Shown here in pieces: positions 9,119 to 20,639 of a DNA stretch of 64,000 nt. The translations under genes and the position numbers were made by a program. The number at the start of each line of letters is the position of its first letter. Within the stretch, counting starts at the first letter, position 1. The notes beneath the pieces are model-generated. The model was given only the letters and a program-made list of their open reading frames with translations, made no database searches and was not told the origin of the DNA. Source of the stretch: Mycolicibacterium novocastrense (GTDB lineage Bacteria; Actinomycetota; Actinomycetes; Mycobacteriales; Mycobacteriaceae); the NCBI RefSeq assembly GCF_001570485.1, contig NZ_BCTA01000002.1:248001-312000 (forward strand), in the 5' to 3' direction.

Positions 9119-9751
9119 CTAAGCGTCCCGCGCGGCCGAGGTCAGCGCCGCGACCGTCATCGCTTTCAAGACGGATCGCGGCCTGGCCTCGGCCGTTTTC
9201 GTGGCGCCGGACGGCAGGGCGTGTGGCGTCGAGTTCAGCAGCCCGAACGTCGCGTGGGCCATCAACCGGGCATCGGCCTCCGCCAACGAGCCGTCCAACC
9301 GCCGGAGCACATCGACCCAGATCTCGACATACTGCCGTTGCGCCCGGCGCACCTGCCGTTTGGCGGTAGGCGGCAGGTTCGCTAGATCACGATCCTGAAT
9401 GCGGATGAGATCGGACTCCCCGAGGGCGAAGTCCAGATGGAAGTCGATCAGGCCGTTCAGCGCGGAGGCGGGATCGTCGGCGTGCGCGACGACCTCGGTG
9501 GCGCCGGCCAGCAGGCGGGTGCTGATGCCGACCAGTAACTCGACGAGCAACGCCTCCTTGTTCGGGAAGTGCCGATAGATCGCCGGTCCGCTGACGCCGG
9601 CCGCCGCACCGATATCCTCCAGCCGCACCGCGAGGTAGCCCCGTTCGGCAACCAGTCGTTCCGCCGCGGCGATCAACTGGGATCGCCGGTCCGACTTGGC
9701 CTTGCTGCGTTTGGTGCTCGTCGGCATCTCAGGGACTGGAGTTGAAGACAC
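9119..9751 (-). CDS. TetR-family repressor of the leucine catabolic operon (Rv2506 type)
   Basis: 210 residues. The N-terminal helix-turn-helix reads RLEDIGAAAGVSGPAIYRHFPNKEALL (about residues 43-69), the TetR signature; the C-terminal part is helical and would bind the effector. GTG at 9749-9751 is preceded by GGGAGG with 4-base spacing, so it was preferred over the ATG eight codons later. The gene is divergent from accD1, with two palindromes in the 80-bp gap that are the obvious operator. The effector is not visible; a branched-chain acyl-CoA is a reasonable inference from the target operon. Confidence 0.88.
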   Translation of the reverse strand: MSSTPVPEMPTSTKRSKAKSDRRSQLIAAAERLVAERGYLAVRLEDIGAAAGVSGPAIYRHFPNKEALLVELLVGISTRLLAGATEVVAHADDPASALNGLIDFHLDFALGESDLIRIQDRDLANLPPTAKRQVRRAQRQYVEIWVDVLRRLDGSLAEADARLMAHATFGLLNSTPHALPSGATKTAEARPRSVLKAMTVAALTSAARDA

Positions 9752-9782
9752 CGCGCCTCCCGCCCGCCTGTAGACATCTGGA

Positions 9783-11394
<1,612 letters not shown>

Positions 11395-11398
11395 GGAC

Positions 11399-13393
11399 AT
11401 GAACTTCGATACCGTCCTTGTCGCCAACCGAGGCGAGATCGCCGTGCGCGTCATCCGCACACTGCGGGCCATGGGCATCCGGTCGGTCGCGGTGTTCAGC
11501 GACGCCGACGCGGGTGCCCGTCATGTCGCGGAGGCCGACGTCGCGGTGCACATCGGACCGTCGGCGGCCAGGGAGAGCTACCTCGACATCGAGGCCGTGG
11601 TCTCAGCGGCCCGACGCACCGGCGCCCAGGCCGTGCATCCGGGTTATGGATTCCTCTCGGAGAACGCGCAATTCGCCGCGGCACTACAGGACGCGGGAAT
11701 CGTGTTCATCGGTCCGCCGGTCGGCGCCATCCAGACCATGGGCGACAAGATCGCGGCCAAGGCGGCGGTGTCGGCGTTCGGGGTTCCGGTGGTGCCTGGC
11801 GTTTCGCGCCCCGGCCTGTCTGACGACGATCTCGTCGCCGGCGCCGACGAGGTCGGTTACCCCGTGCTGGTGAAACCCTCGGCCGGTGGCGGCGGCAAGG
11901 GCATGCGCGTCGTGCACGAGTCGGGCGAGTTGCCGGCCGCGCTGGCCAGCGCGCGCCGGGAGGCGGCCGCGGCGTTCGGTGACGACACGCTGTTCCTGGA
12001 ACGGTTCGTGTTGAATCCGCGCCACATCGAGGTGCAGGTGCTCGCCGACGGCTACGGAAACGTGGTGCATCTCGGCGAACGCGAATGCTCCCTGCAGCGC
12101 CGCCACCAGAAGGTCATCGAGGAGGCGCCCTCACCGCTGCTGGACGAGGCGACGCGGGCGAGAATCGGTGCGGCGGCGTGCGATACCGCGCGCAGCGTCG
12201 ACTACACCGGGGCGGGCACCGTCGAGTTCATCGTGTCGGCCGACCGGCCCGACGAGTTCTTCTTCATGGAGATGAACACCCGTCTTCAGGTCGAGCACCC
12301 CGTCACCGAGATGGTCACCGGGATCGATCTCGTCGAACAACAGGTGAGGATCGCCGCGGGGGAGAAGCTGTCGATCGCGCAGGACGACATCTCGATGAAC
12401 GGACACGCGATCGAGGCCCGGGTCTACGCCGAAGACCCCGGACGCGGATTCCTGCCCACCGGTGGCCGCGTGCTGGGTCTTGCCGAGCCGGAGGGCCCCG
12501 GCATCCGGGTTGATTCGGGGTTGGCGCCGGGTTCGGTGATCGGCAGCGACTACGACCCCATGTTGTCGAAGATCATCGCGCATGCCGCCGACCGGGCGGC
12601 GGCCCTCCGGGCGCTCGATCGGGCGCTGGCGCACACCGCGGTACTGGGTGTCACCACCAACATCGAATTCCTGCGGTTCCTGCTCGCCGATCCCGACGTC
12701 GCGGCGGGCCGCCTCGACACCGGTCTCCTGGATCGTCGCAGCCCGGACTTCCGCCCCGCGTCCGCCGAGGACGTCGACCTGGTCGCCGCCGCGGCGTACA
12801 TATGGCTGCGCTCGTGGCCCCAACCGGTCGGCGACTTGTGGGCGGTCCCCTCGGGTTGGCGGATCGGTCGCCATGCGCCGACAACGTACCGGCTGCAGTC
12901 CGGTGAGCGCGTCGAGCACGTCCGCCTCACCGGCACACCGTCGGCGGGCAGTGCGGCGATCGAGGACGGTCCGCCGCGTCCGCTGTCGGTATCGCCGGCC
13001 GACGAGCGACTGGCGGTCACGTTCGACGGGATGGTCACCGACTACGTCGTGGTCGCCGCCGACCACCGGATCTGGCTGGCGGGCGCAGGCCGCACCGTCG
13101 CGGTCGACGAGGTCCGCGAAGCGCCGGTGCGACCCGACGACGCGCACAGCGGTGACGCGGAACTGACCAGCCCGATGCCGGGTTCCGTGGTGGCCGTGGG
13201 GGTGCGCGACGGCGATCGGGTGACGACGGGCACCGTCGTGGTGACCGTCGAGGCCATGAAGATGGAACACGCGCTGAGCGCGCCGGTCGACGGCGTGGTG
13301 GAACTCCTTGTCGCCGAAGGCGATCAGGTCAAGGTAGGGCAGCCGCTGGCGAAGGTCATCGCGGACCCGACCGTCGAGAAGGAAGAATCATGA
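11399..13393 (+). CDS. accA1: 3-Methylcrotonyl-CoA carboxylase, biotin-carrying (alpha) subunit
   Basis: ATP-dependent biotin carboxylase fused to a biotin carrier domain, 664 residues. Biotin carboxylase spans about 1-450: [13 protein letters not shown] start, [16 protein letters not shown]-grasp glycine loop, [16 protein letters not shown] metal/substrate site. A beta-barrel linker (about 480-570) is followed by the biotinyl domain with EAMKMEH, biotinylated Lys621. GAGGAC just before the ATG serves as ribosome site. It partners AccD1 to carboxylate 3-methylcrotonyl-CoA. Confidence 0.94.
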   Translation: MNFDTVLVANRGEIAVRVIRTLRAMGIRSVAVFSDADAGARHVAEADVAVHIGPSAARESYLDIEAVVSAARRTGAQAVHPGYGFLSENAQFAAALQDAGIVFIGPPVGAIQTMGDKIAAKAAVSAFGVPVVPGVSRPGLSDDDLVAGADEVGYPVLVKPSAGGGGKGMRVVHESGELPAALASARREAAAAFGDDTLFLERFVLNPRHIEVQVLADGYGNVVHLGERECSLQRRHQKVIEEAPSPLLDEATRARIGAAACDTARSVDYTGAGTVEFIVSADRPDEFFFMEMNTRLQVEHPVTEMVTGIDLVEQQVRIAAGEKLSIAQDDISMNGHAIEARVYAEDPGRGFLPTGGRVLGLAEPEGPGIRVDSGLAPGSVIGSDYDPMLSKIIAHAADRAAALRALDRALAHTAVLGVTTNIEFLRFLLADPDVAAGRLDTGLLDRRSPDFRPASAEDVDLVAAAAYIWLRSWPQPVGDLWAVPSGWRIGRHAPTTYRLQSGERVEHVRLTGTPSAGSAAIEDGPPRPLSVSPADERLAVTFDGMVTDYVVVAADHRIWLAGAGRTVAVDEVREAPVRPDDAHSGDAELTSPMPGSVVAVGVRDGDRVTTGTVVVTVEAMKMEHALSAPVDGVVELLVAEGDQVKVGQPLAKVIADPTVEKEES

Positions 13394-13421
13394 CCCCAGC
13401 GAGAAGCGGAGCGGATCGCGC

Positions 13422-14585
13422 ATGAATAACGTTCTAGCCACCGGGACACTTCCCGACCACTACGAGCAGCTGGCCAAGACGGTCCGCGACTTCGCCCAGA
13501 GCGTGGTTGCGCCCGTCGCCGCCAAACACGACGAGGAACACTCGTTCCCGTACGAGGTCGTCGCGGGAATGGCCGATATGGGACTGTTCGGCCTGCCGTT
13601 CCCCGAAGAGTACGGCGGTATGGGCGGCGACTACTTCGCGCTGTGCCTCGCGTTGGAGGAACTGGGCAAGGTCGACCAGAGCGTGGCGATCACCCTGGAG
13701 GCGGGGGTGTCGCTGGGTGCGATGCCGGTGTACCGGTTCGGCAGCGAGAAACAGAGGCAGGAGTGGCTGCCGCTGTTGGCGAGCGGTAAGGCGCTCGGCG
13801 CGTTCGGCCTCACCGAGGCCGGTGGCGGTAGCGATGCCGGCGCCACCAAGACCACCGCCCGTCTCGACGACGGCCACTGGGTCATCAACGGCTCCAAGCA
13901 GTTCATCACCAATTCGGGCACCGACATCACCAAGCTGGTGACGGTGACGGCGGTGACCGGCGAGAAACCCGATGGCAAAAAGGAGATCTCGTCGATCCTG
14001 GTCCCGGTGCCGATCGACGGCTTCACCGCCGAACCGGCGTACAGCAAGGTCGGCTGGAACGCCTCCGACACCCATCCGTTGAGCTTCGATGACGTGCGCG
14101 TGCCGGAGGAGAACCTGCTCGGTGAGCGCGGCCGGGGATATGCGAACTTCCTTCGGATCCTCGACGAGGGCCGCATCGCGATCGCCGCGCTGTCGGTGGG
14201 CGCCGCGCAGGGGTGTGTCGACGAATCGGTCAAGTACGCCAGGGAACGCGAAGCGTTCGGCGCCGCCATCGGCAGCTATCAGGCGATCGCCTTCAAGATC
14301 GCGCGCATGGAGGCCCGAGCCCACGTCGCCCGCACGGCCTACTACGACGCCGCCGCGCTGATGCTGGCCGGAAAGCCGTTCAAGAAGGCGGCGTCCATCG
14401 CCAAGATGGTGGCCAGTGAGGCCGCGATGGACAACGCCCGCGACGCCACCCAGATCTTCGGCGGCTACGGCTTCATGAACGAGTACTCCGTCGCGCGGCA
14501 CTACCGCGACAGCAAGATCCTCGAAATCGGCGAGGGCACAACCGAAGTGCAGTTGATGCTGATCGGGCGGGAGCTGGGCCTGTAA
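13422..14585 (+). CDS. fadE19: Acyl-CoA dehydrogenase, probable isovaleryl-CoA dehydrogenase
   Basis: FAD-dependent dehydrogenase that converts isovaleryl-CoA to 3-methylcrotonyl-CoA, the substrate of the two preceding gene products. 387 residues, the normal length. Signatures: AFGLTEAGGGSDAG (FAD/substrate contact), QIFGGYGFMNEYSVARHYRD and the C-terminal EIGEGTTEVQLMLIGR. The gene is 28 bp from accA1, with a weak ribosome site. Its stop overlaps the next start (TAATG). Short branched-chain specificity is inferred from operon context, as for M. tuberculosis Rv2500c. Confidence 0.9.
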   Translation: MNNVLATGTLPDHYEQLAKTVRDFAQSVVAPVAAKHDEEHSFPYEVVAGMADMGLFGLPFPEEYGGMGGDYFALCLALEELGKVDQSVAITLEAGVSLGAMPVYRFGSEKQRQEWLPLLASGKALGAFGLTEAGGGSDAGATKTTARLDDGHWVINGSKQFITNSGTDITKLVTVTAVTGEKPDGKKEISSILVPVPIDGFTAEPAYSKVGWNASDTHPLSFDDVRVPEENLLGERGRGYANFLRILDEGRIAIAALSVGAAQGCVDESVKYAREREAFGAAIGSYQAIAFKIARMEARAHVARTAYYDAAALMLAGKPFKKAASIAKMVASEAAMDNARDATQIFGGYGFMNEYSVARHYRDSKILEIGEGTTEVQLMLIGRELGL

Positions 14586-15073
14586 TGAGTGAGAAGAAGA
14601 TCGTCGTCCAGCGCGGGTTGTGGTACGAGGAGTTCGAGCCCGGCGTGCTCTACCAGCACCGCCCGGGGCGCACCATCACCGAGGCCGACAACGTCTTGTT
14701 CACGACGTTGACGATGAACACCCAGGCACTGCATCTGGACGCCGCGTTCTCCGATGCCTTGCCGCCGTTCAACCAGCGGCTCGTCAACTCGATGTTCACG
14801 CTGTCCACCCTGGTGGGGCTATCGGTGGCGCAACTGACGCAGGGCACCATCGTCGGCAACCTCGGTTTTGGCGAAATCGCCTTTCCGAAGCCGCTTTTCC
14901 ACGGCGACACGCTGTACGCGGAGTCCGAGGTGCTCGAGAAGCGTGAGTCGAAGAGCCGGCCGGGTGAGGGCATCGTGACGTTCTCCCACGTGGGCCGCAA
15001 CCAGCACGGTGACGTCGTCGCGACCGCGTCGCGCAAGACCATGGTGCGCAAGCGCCCGGAGGGAGAGGCGTAG
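14585..15073 (+). CDS. MaoC-like hot-dog hydratase (Rv2499c type)
   Basis: 162-residue hot-dog fold protein of the MaoC dehydratase type. The MaoC core helix region is around NQRLVNSMFTLSTLVGLSVAQLTQG, and the later strands read FGEIAFPKPLFHGDTLYAESEVLEKRES. It overlaps fadE19 by 1 base and citE by 1 base, so translation is coupled. Position between the carboxylase and the lyase makes a 3-methylglutaconyl-CoA or itaconyl-CoA hydratase role likely, giving HMG-CoA or citramalyl-CoA for CitE. This function is inferred from neighbours and from the M. tuberculosis pathway model. Confidence 0.85.
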   Translation: MSEKKIVVQRGLWYEEFEPGVLYQHRPGRTITEADNVLFTTLTMNTQALHLDAAFSDALPPFNQRLVNSMFTLSTLVGLSVAQLTQGTIVGNLGFGEIAFPKPLFHGDTLYAESEVLEKRESKSRPGEGIVTFSHVGRNQHGDVVATASRKTMVRKRPEGEA

Positions 15074-15882
15074 TGGCGCTCGCGACAGGACCCGCGTGGC
15101 TGTTCTGCCCGGCCGACCGCCCGGAACGGTTCGAGAAGGCCGCCGCGGCAGCCGATGTCGTGATCCTCGACCTCGAGGACGGCGTCGCCGCCAAGGATCG
15201 GGAAGCCGCTCGCGCGGCACTGATCGAAACGCGTCTGGACCCGGACCGGACTGTGGTGCGTGTCAATCCCACCGCCACCGCCGATCATCCGCTCGACCTC
15301 CAGGCGCTCGAAAAGACCGACTACACCACGGTCATGCTCGCCAAGACCGAGGATCCCCAGCAGGTACGCGACCTGGCGCCGCGCAATGTCGTTGTGTTGA
15401 TCGAAACCCCGCTCGGGGCGCTCGCCGTGACGGATCTGGCGCGCATCGACAACACGGTCGCGCTGATGTGGGGGGCCGAGGATCTGTTCGCGGTCACCGG
15501 CGGCACCTCCAACCGCTATCCCGACGGCAGCTACCGGGAGGTGGCGCGGCACGTGCGATCGCAGACGCTGCTAGCGGCCAAGGCCTACGGTCGGCTCGCG
15601 CTGGACTCGGTGTACCTCGACATCAAGGACCTCGACGGTCTGCGTGGCGAGGTCGACGATGCGGTGGCGGTGGGCTTCGACGTGAAAGTCGCGATCCATC
15701 CGTCCCAGGTCGCGGTGATCCGCGAGGGCTACACACCGACGCCCGATCAGGTGCAGTGCGCGAAAGCAGTTCTGGCCAGGGCGGCAGACGAGCGCGGTGT
15801 GTTCGCCCACGACGGGGTGATGGTCGACATGCCGGTGCTTCGGCGCGCCGAACGCATCGTCGGCCTGGCCCCGCGCGACTGA
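15073..15882 (+). CDS. citE: CitE-like beta-hydroxyacyl-CoA lyase (Rv2498c type)
   Basis: Mg-dependent TIM-barrel lyase of the CitE/malyl-CoA lyase group, 269 residues. Conserved pieces: WLFCPADRPERFEKA, DLEDGVAAKDREAAR (metal-binding Glu/Asp), RVNPTAT, VVLIETPLGAL (second metal Glu), MWGAEDLF, and KVAIHPSQV. The M. tuberculosis counterpart cleaves (S)-HMG-CoA and citramalyl-CoA, closing leucine and itaconate breakdown. GTG at 15073 overlaps the preceding stop (TAGTG). No citD/citF citrate-lyase partners are near, which fits a stand-alone lyase. A diverged copy of its last residues lies 60 bp downstream. Confidence 0.9.
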   Translation: MALATGPAWLFCPADRPERFEKAAAAADVVILDLEDGVAAKDREAARAALIETRLDPDRTVVRVNPTATADHPLDLQALEKTDYTTVMLAKTEDPQQVRDLAPRNVVVLIETPLGALAVTDLARIDNTVALMWGAEDLFAVTGGTSNRYPDGSYREVARHVRSQTLLAAKAYGRLALDSVYLDIKDLDGLRGEVDDAVAVGFDVKVAIHPSQVAVIREGYTPTPDQVQCAKAVLARAADERGVFAHDGVMVDMPVLRRAERIVGLAPRD

Positions 15883-15941
15883 CACGTCGCCGCCGCGACA
15901 CGTCTGCTCGGAGAATCGGCGATCGCCGGGGCGCAGGCATA

Positions 15942-16013
15942 ATGGTGGAAGCCCCAGCACTGCGGCGAGCAGAGCGCATCGTCCAGCCAGCGCCCCACCC
16001 CGGCGGTGGCTGA
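15942..16013 (+). pseudogene. Remnant of a second citE-like 3' end
   Basis: Starting at ATG 15942, 23 codons read MVEAPALRRAERIVQPAP then HPGGG and a stop. The end of citE reads MVDMPVLRRAERIVGLAPRD. Eleven of the first 14 residues are identical, yet seven of those identical codons differ at the third base. The pattern points to an old paralogue that diverged under protein selection and was then mostly deleted, not to a recent tandem copy. Only 59 bp separate it from the citE stop. A short functional peptide cannot be excluded. Confidence 0.6.
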
Positions 16014-16110
16014 CAGCCTCTACACCAGAGGTCTTGCTCGACCCGCCCCCGTGCTGAGCACCTCAGTCGCCTGACGGCGCGATCCGCCGTCAGTGACCCT
16101 AGGAGGCGGT

Positions 16111-17220
16111 ATGGCAGGGACCGTTTCGGCACCCCTCGAGTCGCGCGACGTCGACCTGGAGCCGGTTCAACTGATCGCCCCGGACGGGACGCCGACCTCC
16201 TCGAGCGCGGCCTCCCGGTACCGCCGAGACCTTCCACCCGAGACGCTCGCCTGGCTCTACGAGACCATGGTGGTCACCCGCGACCTCGACGGCGAATTCG
16301 TCAACCTGCAGCGCCAAGGTGAACTGGCGCTGTTCGCGTCCTGTCGGGGCCAGGAGGCCGCACAGATCGGCGCCGCGGCGTGCCTGCGCAAGACCGACTG
16401 GCTGTTTCCCCAGTACCGCGAGATCGGCGCCTTTCTGGTCCGCGGCATCACGCCGGCGCAGATCGCCGCCGTGTGGCGGGGTAAGTGGCACGGCGGACTG
16501 GGCTTCACCGACAAATGCGTCGCCCCGATCGCGATCCCCATCGGCACCCACGGGTTACATGCGGTCGGCGCCGCGATGGCGGCCCAGCGACTGGGCGAGG
16601 ACTCGGTGACGCTGGCGTTCGTCGGCGACGGGGCCACCAGCGAGGGTGACGTCCACGAGGCGCTGAACTTCGCCGCGGTGTACCGGGCGCCGTGTGTGTT
16701 CCTCGTCCAGAACAACCAGTGGGCGATCTCGGTGCCGGTTTCGGCGCAGATGGCCGGGCCGTCGATCGCGCATCGCGCCATCGGCTACGGAATGCCGGGG
16801 GTCCGTGTCGACGGCAACGACGTGCTCGCGTGCTTCGCCGTCACCGCTGAGGCCGCGCACCGGGCCCGCGACGGCGGCGGTCCGACGCTCATCGAGGCCG
16901 TCACCTATCGGATGGGCCCGCACACCACCTCCGACGACCCGAACCGGTACCGCAGCCGCGAAGAGGTGCAGCAGTGGGCGGCCCGCGACCCGATCGCGCG
17001 CTACCGGACGTATCTGCAGTCGGCCGGAGTGTGGACCGAACGGCTCGAGGAGCGGGTCAGGGCCAGATCGAAACGACTGCGCGCCGACCTGCGGGACGCG
17101 GTCGTCGGCGCCGAGGACTTCGACGTCGCCGAGGTGTTCGACGCGGTTTACCACGACATCACGCCCGACCTCGCCACCCAACGCGAGCAACTCGCCGCCG
17201 AACTCGCGAAGGAGGCGTGA
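16111..17220 (+). CDS. bkdA: Branched-chain keto acid dehydrogenase E1 alpha
   Basis: Thiamine-diphosphate-dependent decarboxylase subunit, 369 residues, acting with BkdB on keto acids of Leu, Ile and Val. The ThDP motif runs from GDGATSEGD to the NNQWAIS Asn, followed by SVPVSAQMAGPSIAHRAIGYGMPGVRVDGND and the phosphorylation-loop-like RMGPHTTSDDPNRYR. ATG at 16111 has AGGAGG at 16101-16106, so it was preferred to a GTG at 16093 that lacks a site. A 228-bp gap upstream holds the citE remnant, a CATAAT -10-like box (15938-15943) and small hairpins, so this gene may start its own transcript. M. tuberculosis Rv2497c was first named pdhA. Confidence 0.93.
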   Translation: MAGTVSAPLESRDVDLEPVQLIAPDGTPTSSSAASRYRRDLPPETLAWLYETMVVTRDLDGEFVNLQRQGELALFASCRGQEAAQIGAAACLRKTDWLFPQYREIGAFLVRGITPAQIAAVWRGKWHGGLGFTDKCVAPIAIPIGTHGLHAVGAAMAAQRLGEDSVTLAFVGDGATSEGDVHEALNFAAVYRAPCVFLVQNNQWAISVPVSAQMAGPSIAHRAIGYGMPGVRVDGNDVLACFAVTAEAAHRARDGGGPTLIEAVTYRMGPHTTSDDPNRYRSREEVQQWAARDPIARYRTYLQSAGVWTERLEERVRARSKRLRADLRDAVVGAEDFDVAEVFDAVYHDITPDLATQREQLAAELAKEA

Positions 17221-17221
17221 C

Positions 17222-18289
17222 ATGACGCAGATCATCGAGCGGCCACCGATGTTCGGCGGGGACGAACCGCGCGATCCGCTCTTGACGCCCGTCCCGACGG
17301 TCACCGAGACGCCCACCCTGACCATGGCGCAGGCCATCAACCGCGCATTGCACGACGCGATGGCCTCCGACGAGCGGGTGCTGGTGTTCGGTGAGGACGT
17401 GGCGATCCTCGGCGGCGTCTTCCGGGTCACCGAGGGCCTTGCCGAAACCTTCGGCGCCCAGCGGTGTTTCGACACGCCACTGGCCGAGTCGGCCATTGTC
17501 GGGATCGCGATCGGAATGGCCGTCCGCGGCCTGATCCCCGTGCCCGAGATCCAGTTCGACGGGTTCGCCGCACCGGCTTTCGACCAGATCGTCAGCCACT
17601 TGGCGAAATACCGGACCCGCACGCGCGGGGACGTCGACATGCCGGTGACGATCCGCATCCCCTCCTTCGGGGGGATCGGCGCGGTCGAGCACCATTCGGA
17701 GTCGACCGAAACCTACTGGTTGCACACCGCGGGTCTGAAGGTTGTGGTGCCCTCGACGCCGTCGGATGCGTACTGGCTGCTGCGGCACTCGATTACCAGC
17801 CGCGACCCCGTCATCTATCTCGAGCCCAAGCGCCGGTACTGGGCCCGCGGACCGGTCGACACCTCGACACCAGGCCTGCCGCTGGGTCGGGCGGCGGTAC
17901 GGCGCAATGGCACCGACGTCACCGTGGTGACCTACGGCCCGCTGGTGGCCACCGCGCTGAGCGCCGCCGACGTCGCCGCCGAGCAGCACGGCGCCAGCCT
18001 CGAGGTGATCGACCTGCGAACGCTCAATCCGCTGGATTTCGAGGCGATTTCGGAATCGGTGCGGCGCACGGGCCGGGTCGTCGTGATGCACGAGGGCCCG
18101 CGCACGCTGGGGTTCGGCGCCGAGCTGGCGGCACGCATCTCAGAGGAGTTGTTCTACGAGCTGGAGGCCCCGGTGCTGAGGGCGACCGGATTCGACACGC
18201 CGTATCCGCCTGCGCGGCTCGAGAAACTCTGGCTGCCAGGGGTCGATCGACTGCTCGACTGTGTCGAGCGAACGTTGGAGCAGCCATGA
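17222..18289 (+). CDS. bkdB: Branched-chain keto acid dehydrogenase E1 beta
   Basis: Transketolase-like beta subunit of the E1 heterotetramer, 355 residues. Visible motifs: [18 protein letters not shown] with the ThDP-contacting Glu, [36 protein letters not shown], and the C-terminal transketolase domain with [17 protein letters not shown]. It begins 2 bp after the bkdA stop, and its stop overlaps the bkdC start (ATGA). The first 20 residues ([20 protein letters not shown]) are an extension beyond the usual start. Confidence 0.93.
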   Translation: MTQIIERPPMFGGDEPRDPLLTPVPTVTETPTLTMAQAINRALHDAMASDERVLVFGEDVAILGGVFRVTEGLAETFGAQRCFDTPLAESAIVGIAIGMAVRGLIPVPEIQFDGFAAPAFDQIVSHLAKYRTRTRGDVDMPVTIRIPSFGGIGAVEHHSESTETYWLHTAGLKVVVPSTPSDAYWLLRHSITSRDPVIYLEPKRRYWARGPVDTSTPGLPLGRAAVRRNGTDVTVVTYGPLVATALSAADVAAEQHGASLEVIDLRTLNPLDFEAISESVRRTGRVVVMHEGPRTLGFGAELAARISEELFYELEAPVLRATGFDTPYPPARLEKLWLPGVDRLLDCVERTLEQP

Positions 18290-19458
18290 CAGTGATGGAC
18301 TTCCTGGTGCCCGACCTCGGCGAGGGCCTCGAGGACGCGACGATCACCGCGTGGAGCGTGGCGGTCGGCGACGACGTCGAACTCAACCAGACGCTGTGCA
18401 CGGTCGAGACCAACAAAGCCGAGGTCGAGATTCCCAGCCCGTATGCGGGCACAGTGGTCGAACTGGGCGGGCGGGAAGGCCAGACGCTCGCGGTGGGCGC
18501 GACTCTGGTGCGCATCGCGACCGAGGTCGAACCGCCCGCCCAGAAGCGCAAGCCCGTGCTGGTCGGGTACGGCACCGACGCGGCGATGGACCACAGCAGG
18601 CGAGCGGCGGCACCGCCGCACCGCGTGCGCGCCAAGCCGCCGGTGCGCAAGCTGGCCGCGGAGCTGAACGTGGACCTGGCGGCGCTGACGGGCTCCGGGC
18701 CCGACGGTGTGATCACCCGCGAGGATGTGCTCGCTGCGGCGGGTAGGTCCGCGCCGAGTCCCGACATGATGACGGTGGGCGGCGTGCAGGCCGAGATGGC
18801 GCGTCGAATGACGATGTCGCGCAAACAGATCCCCGATGCACACACCGCCGTGCAGGTGGACGGGACCAATCTGCTGCGGCTACGCGATCACCTGCGCGAC
18901 CGAGCCGGTCAGGACGCGCCGATCACGCCGTTCGTGCTCACGCTGCGACTACTGACCATCGCCCTTCGGCATCACCCCACCTTGAACGCCACGTGGGTGG
19001 ACACCACCGACGGTGCGCAGATTCATCTGCATCCGGCGGTGCACCTCGGGTTCGGCGTCGCGGCACCACGTGGCCTGTTGGTGCCCGTCGTCAGTGACGC
19101 CCACCTCAAGACCACTCGTCAACTCGCGGACGAGGTGGCACGGCTGATCCGGGGTGCGCGCGCCGGCACGCTGAAACCGACCGAACTGCAGGGCTCGACG
19201 TTCACCGTGTCGAACTTCGGTGCGCTCGGCCTCGACGACGGCGTGCCCGTCATCAACTATCCCGAAGCCGCCATCCTGGGTGTCGGCTCGCTCAAACCTC
19301 GCGCGGTCGTGGTCGACGACGCGGTCGTCGCGCGGCCGACGATGAACATCACCTGCGCGTTCGACCACCGGATCGCCGACGGTGCGCAGGTGGCGGCGTT
19401 CCTGTGCGAACTGCGCGATCTCATCGAAGCGCCGGAGACGGCATTGCTCGATCTGTAG
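18286..19458 (+). CDS. bkdC: Branched-chain keto acid dehydrogenase E2 (dihydrolipoyl acyltransferase)
   Basis: Transfers the acyl group from lipoate to CoA, giving isovaleryl-CoA and related products. 390 residues: one lipoyl domain (1-80, lipoyl Lys44 in ETNKAEVE), a basic linker, a peripheral subunit-binding domain (about 107-145, [19 protein letters not shown]), and the catalytic acetyltransferase domain with FDHRIADG (His361, Asp365). No E3 gene is present, so it must use the cell's shared lipoamide dehydrogenase. Start overlaps bkdB by 4 bases. Confidence 0.93.
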   Translation: MTVMDFLVPDLGEGLEDATITAWSVAVGDDVELNQTLCTVETNKAEVEIPSPYAGTVVELGGREGQTLAVGATLVRIATEVEPPAQKRKPVLVGYGTDAAMDHSRRAAAPPHRVRAKPPVRKLAAELNVDLAALTGSGPDGVITREDVLAAAGRSAPSPDMMTVGGVQAEMARRMTMSRKQIPDAHTAVQVDGTNLLRLRDHLRDRAGQDAPITPFVLTLRLLTIALRHHPTLNATWVDTTDGAQIHLHPAVHLGFGVAAPRGLLVPVVSDAHLKTTRQLADEVARLIRGARAGTLKPTELQGSTFTVSNFGALGLDDGVPVINYPEAAILGVGSLKPRAVVVDDAVVARPTMNITCAFDHRIADGAQVAAFLCELRDLIEAPETALLDL

Positions 19459-19474
19459 CGGGCATGATTCGGCC

Positions 19475-19855
19475 ATGGCGCAAAGTGACAACTGTCCGTG
19501 CGGCAGCGGTGAGCTGTATTCCGCATGCTGCGAACCACTGCACGACGGTGCACGCGTCGCGGCGACAGCCGAGGAATTGATGCGTTCGCGCTACGCCGCG
19601 TTCGCCAAAGGTGTTGAGGATTACCTCTTTACAACGTGGCATCCACGGACGCGGCCACTCGATGTCACCGTCGATCGCGAGATGGCCTGGACCGGGCTCG
19701 CGATCAGCGATGTGGTCGCGGGCAGCGAAGGCGACCAGCACGGCGAGGTCGAGTTCACGGCCCGTTACATCCACGCGGGCCGGCCAGGGGCGATGCACGA
19801 ACGCAGCCGGTTCGAGCGCCGCGCGGGCCGCTGGTTCTACGTCGACCGCATCTAG
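19475..19855 (+). CDS. YchJ-like protein with SEC-C zinc motif
   Basis: 126 residues. The N terminus has the zinc-binding SEC-C pattern NCPCGSGELYSACCEPLHDG, then the conserved RSRYAAFAKGVEDYLFTTWHP of the YchJ (UPF0225) family, and a beta-sheet ending in RFERRAGRWFYVDR. This is an NTF2-like fold of unknown function. ATG at 19475 was chosen because the Cys motif starts at once after it. It is 16 bp after bkdC and could be read through from that operon; the next gene is convergent and ends 1 bp away. Confidence 0.82.
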   Translation: MAQSDNCPCGSGELYSACCEPLHDGARVAATAEELMRSRYAAFAKGVEDYLFTTWHPRTRPLDVTVDREMAWTGLAISDVVAGSEGDQHGEVEFTARYIHAGRPGAMHERSRFERRAGRWFYVDRI

Positions 19856-19856
19856 C

Positions 19857-20609
19857 TCACTTGCGTTGTGCGGCCGCCAGACGCTGCTGGAATTCGGGGG
19901 AGCGGATCGAGGTGGCCTGCGGACCGAGTTCGGTGTCGACCGCGATGCGGTGCTGGTCGATGTCGACGACGCCGGGGTTGGCCGTCGCCCTCATCGACGC
20001 CTTGGTCGCGAGCACCACCTCGCGCGGTGCGCCCGCCGGTCCCCGGGCCAGCTCCTTCGCCGACGCCACGGCATCTTCGGCGACCTGCAACGCCAGGCCG
20101 TACCGGACCGCGGCTTCGGCGTCGAACCGCATGCCGAACAGCAGTGACGCGCGGGCGGCCTGCGGACCGATCGCTCGCTGCAGCATCCAGGTCGCCCCTC
20201 CGCCGGGATGGATTCCCAACTTCTGGAAGCGCGGGTCGAACAGGGCTGCCGCCCCGGCGATACGCACGTCGGCCGCCAGAGCCAGGTTCAATCCGGCTCC
20301 GACGGCAGCGCCGTTCACCGCCGCGATGGTGGGCAGTGCGCAGTTGGCGACGGCGAGGAAGCCGTCGTAGATCTTGCGCAGCCCGTCCTCGGTCGCCGAA
20401 CCGAGCGCGCTCAGATCCGCGCCCGCGCAGAACGCCTTGCCCGCCCCGGTGACGATAACGGCGTGCACGTCCGGGTTGGCCTCGGCCGCGTCCACGGCTT
20501 CGCGCAGCGCGGCAGACATCTCGAACGTGACCGCGTTGCGGCGCTCCGGGTCGTTGACGGTGAGGACGGCGACGCGGTCCTCGACATGGATCAGTACCGG
20601 ATCAGTCAC
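19857..20609 (-). CDS. echA14: Enoyl-CoA hydratase/isomerase family protein
   Basis: Crotonase-fold protein of 250 residues. Oxyanion-hole segments are visible: [11 protein letters not shown] and [21 protein letters not shown]. The position where many true hydratases have a Glu (FxxPE) reads [18 protein letters not shown], so ordinary hydratase chemistry may be altered. GTG start at 20607-20609. It is convergent with the YchJ gene. The match to M. tuberculosis Rv2486 is by position and general sequence. Because it adjoins the leucine operon it could serve that pathway, but its opposite orientation gives no direct support. Confidence 0.82.
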   Translation of the reverse strand: MTDPVLIHVEDRVAVLTVNDPERRNAVTFEMSAALREAVDAAEANPDVHAVIVTGAGKAFCAGADLSALGSATEDGLRKIYDGFLAVANCALPTIAAVNGAAVGAGLNLALAADVRIAGAAALFDPRFQKLGIHPGGGATWMLQRAIGPQAARASLLFGMRFDAEAAVRYGLALQVAEDAVASAKELARGPAGAPREVVLATKASMRATANPGVVDIDQHRIAVDTELGPQATSIRSPEFQQRLAAAQRK

Positions 20610-20639
20610 CGGCTCAGCCTAGTGACCCGTGCGCGGACG

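Noticed and set aside
15073..15882. Citrate lyase beta subunit in the strict sense
   Set aside because: No citD, citF or citC genes; the operon points to a stand-alone HMG/citramalyl-CoA lyase.
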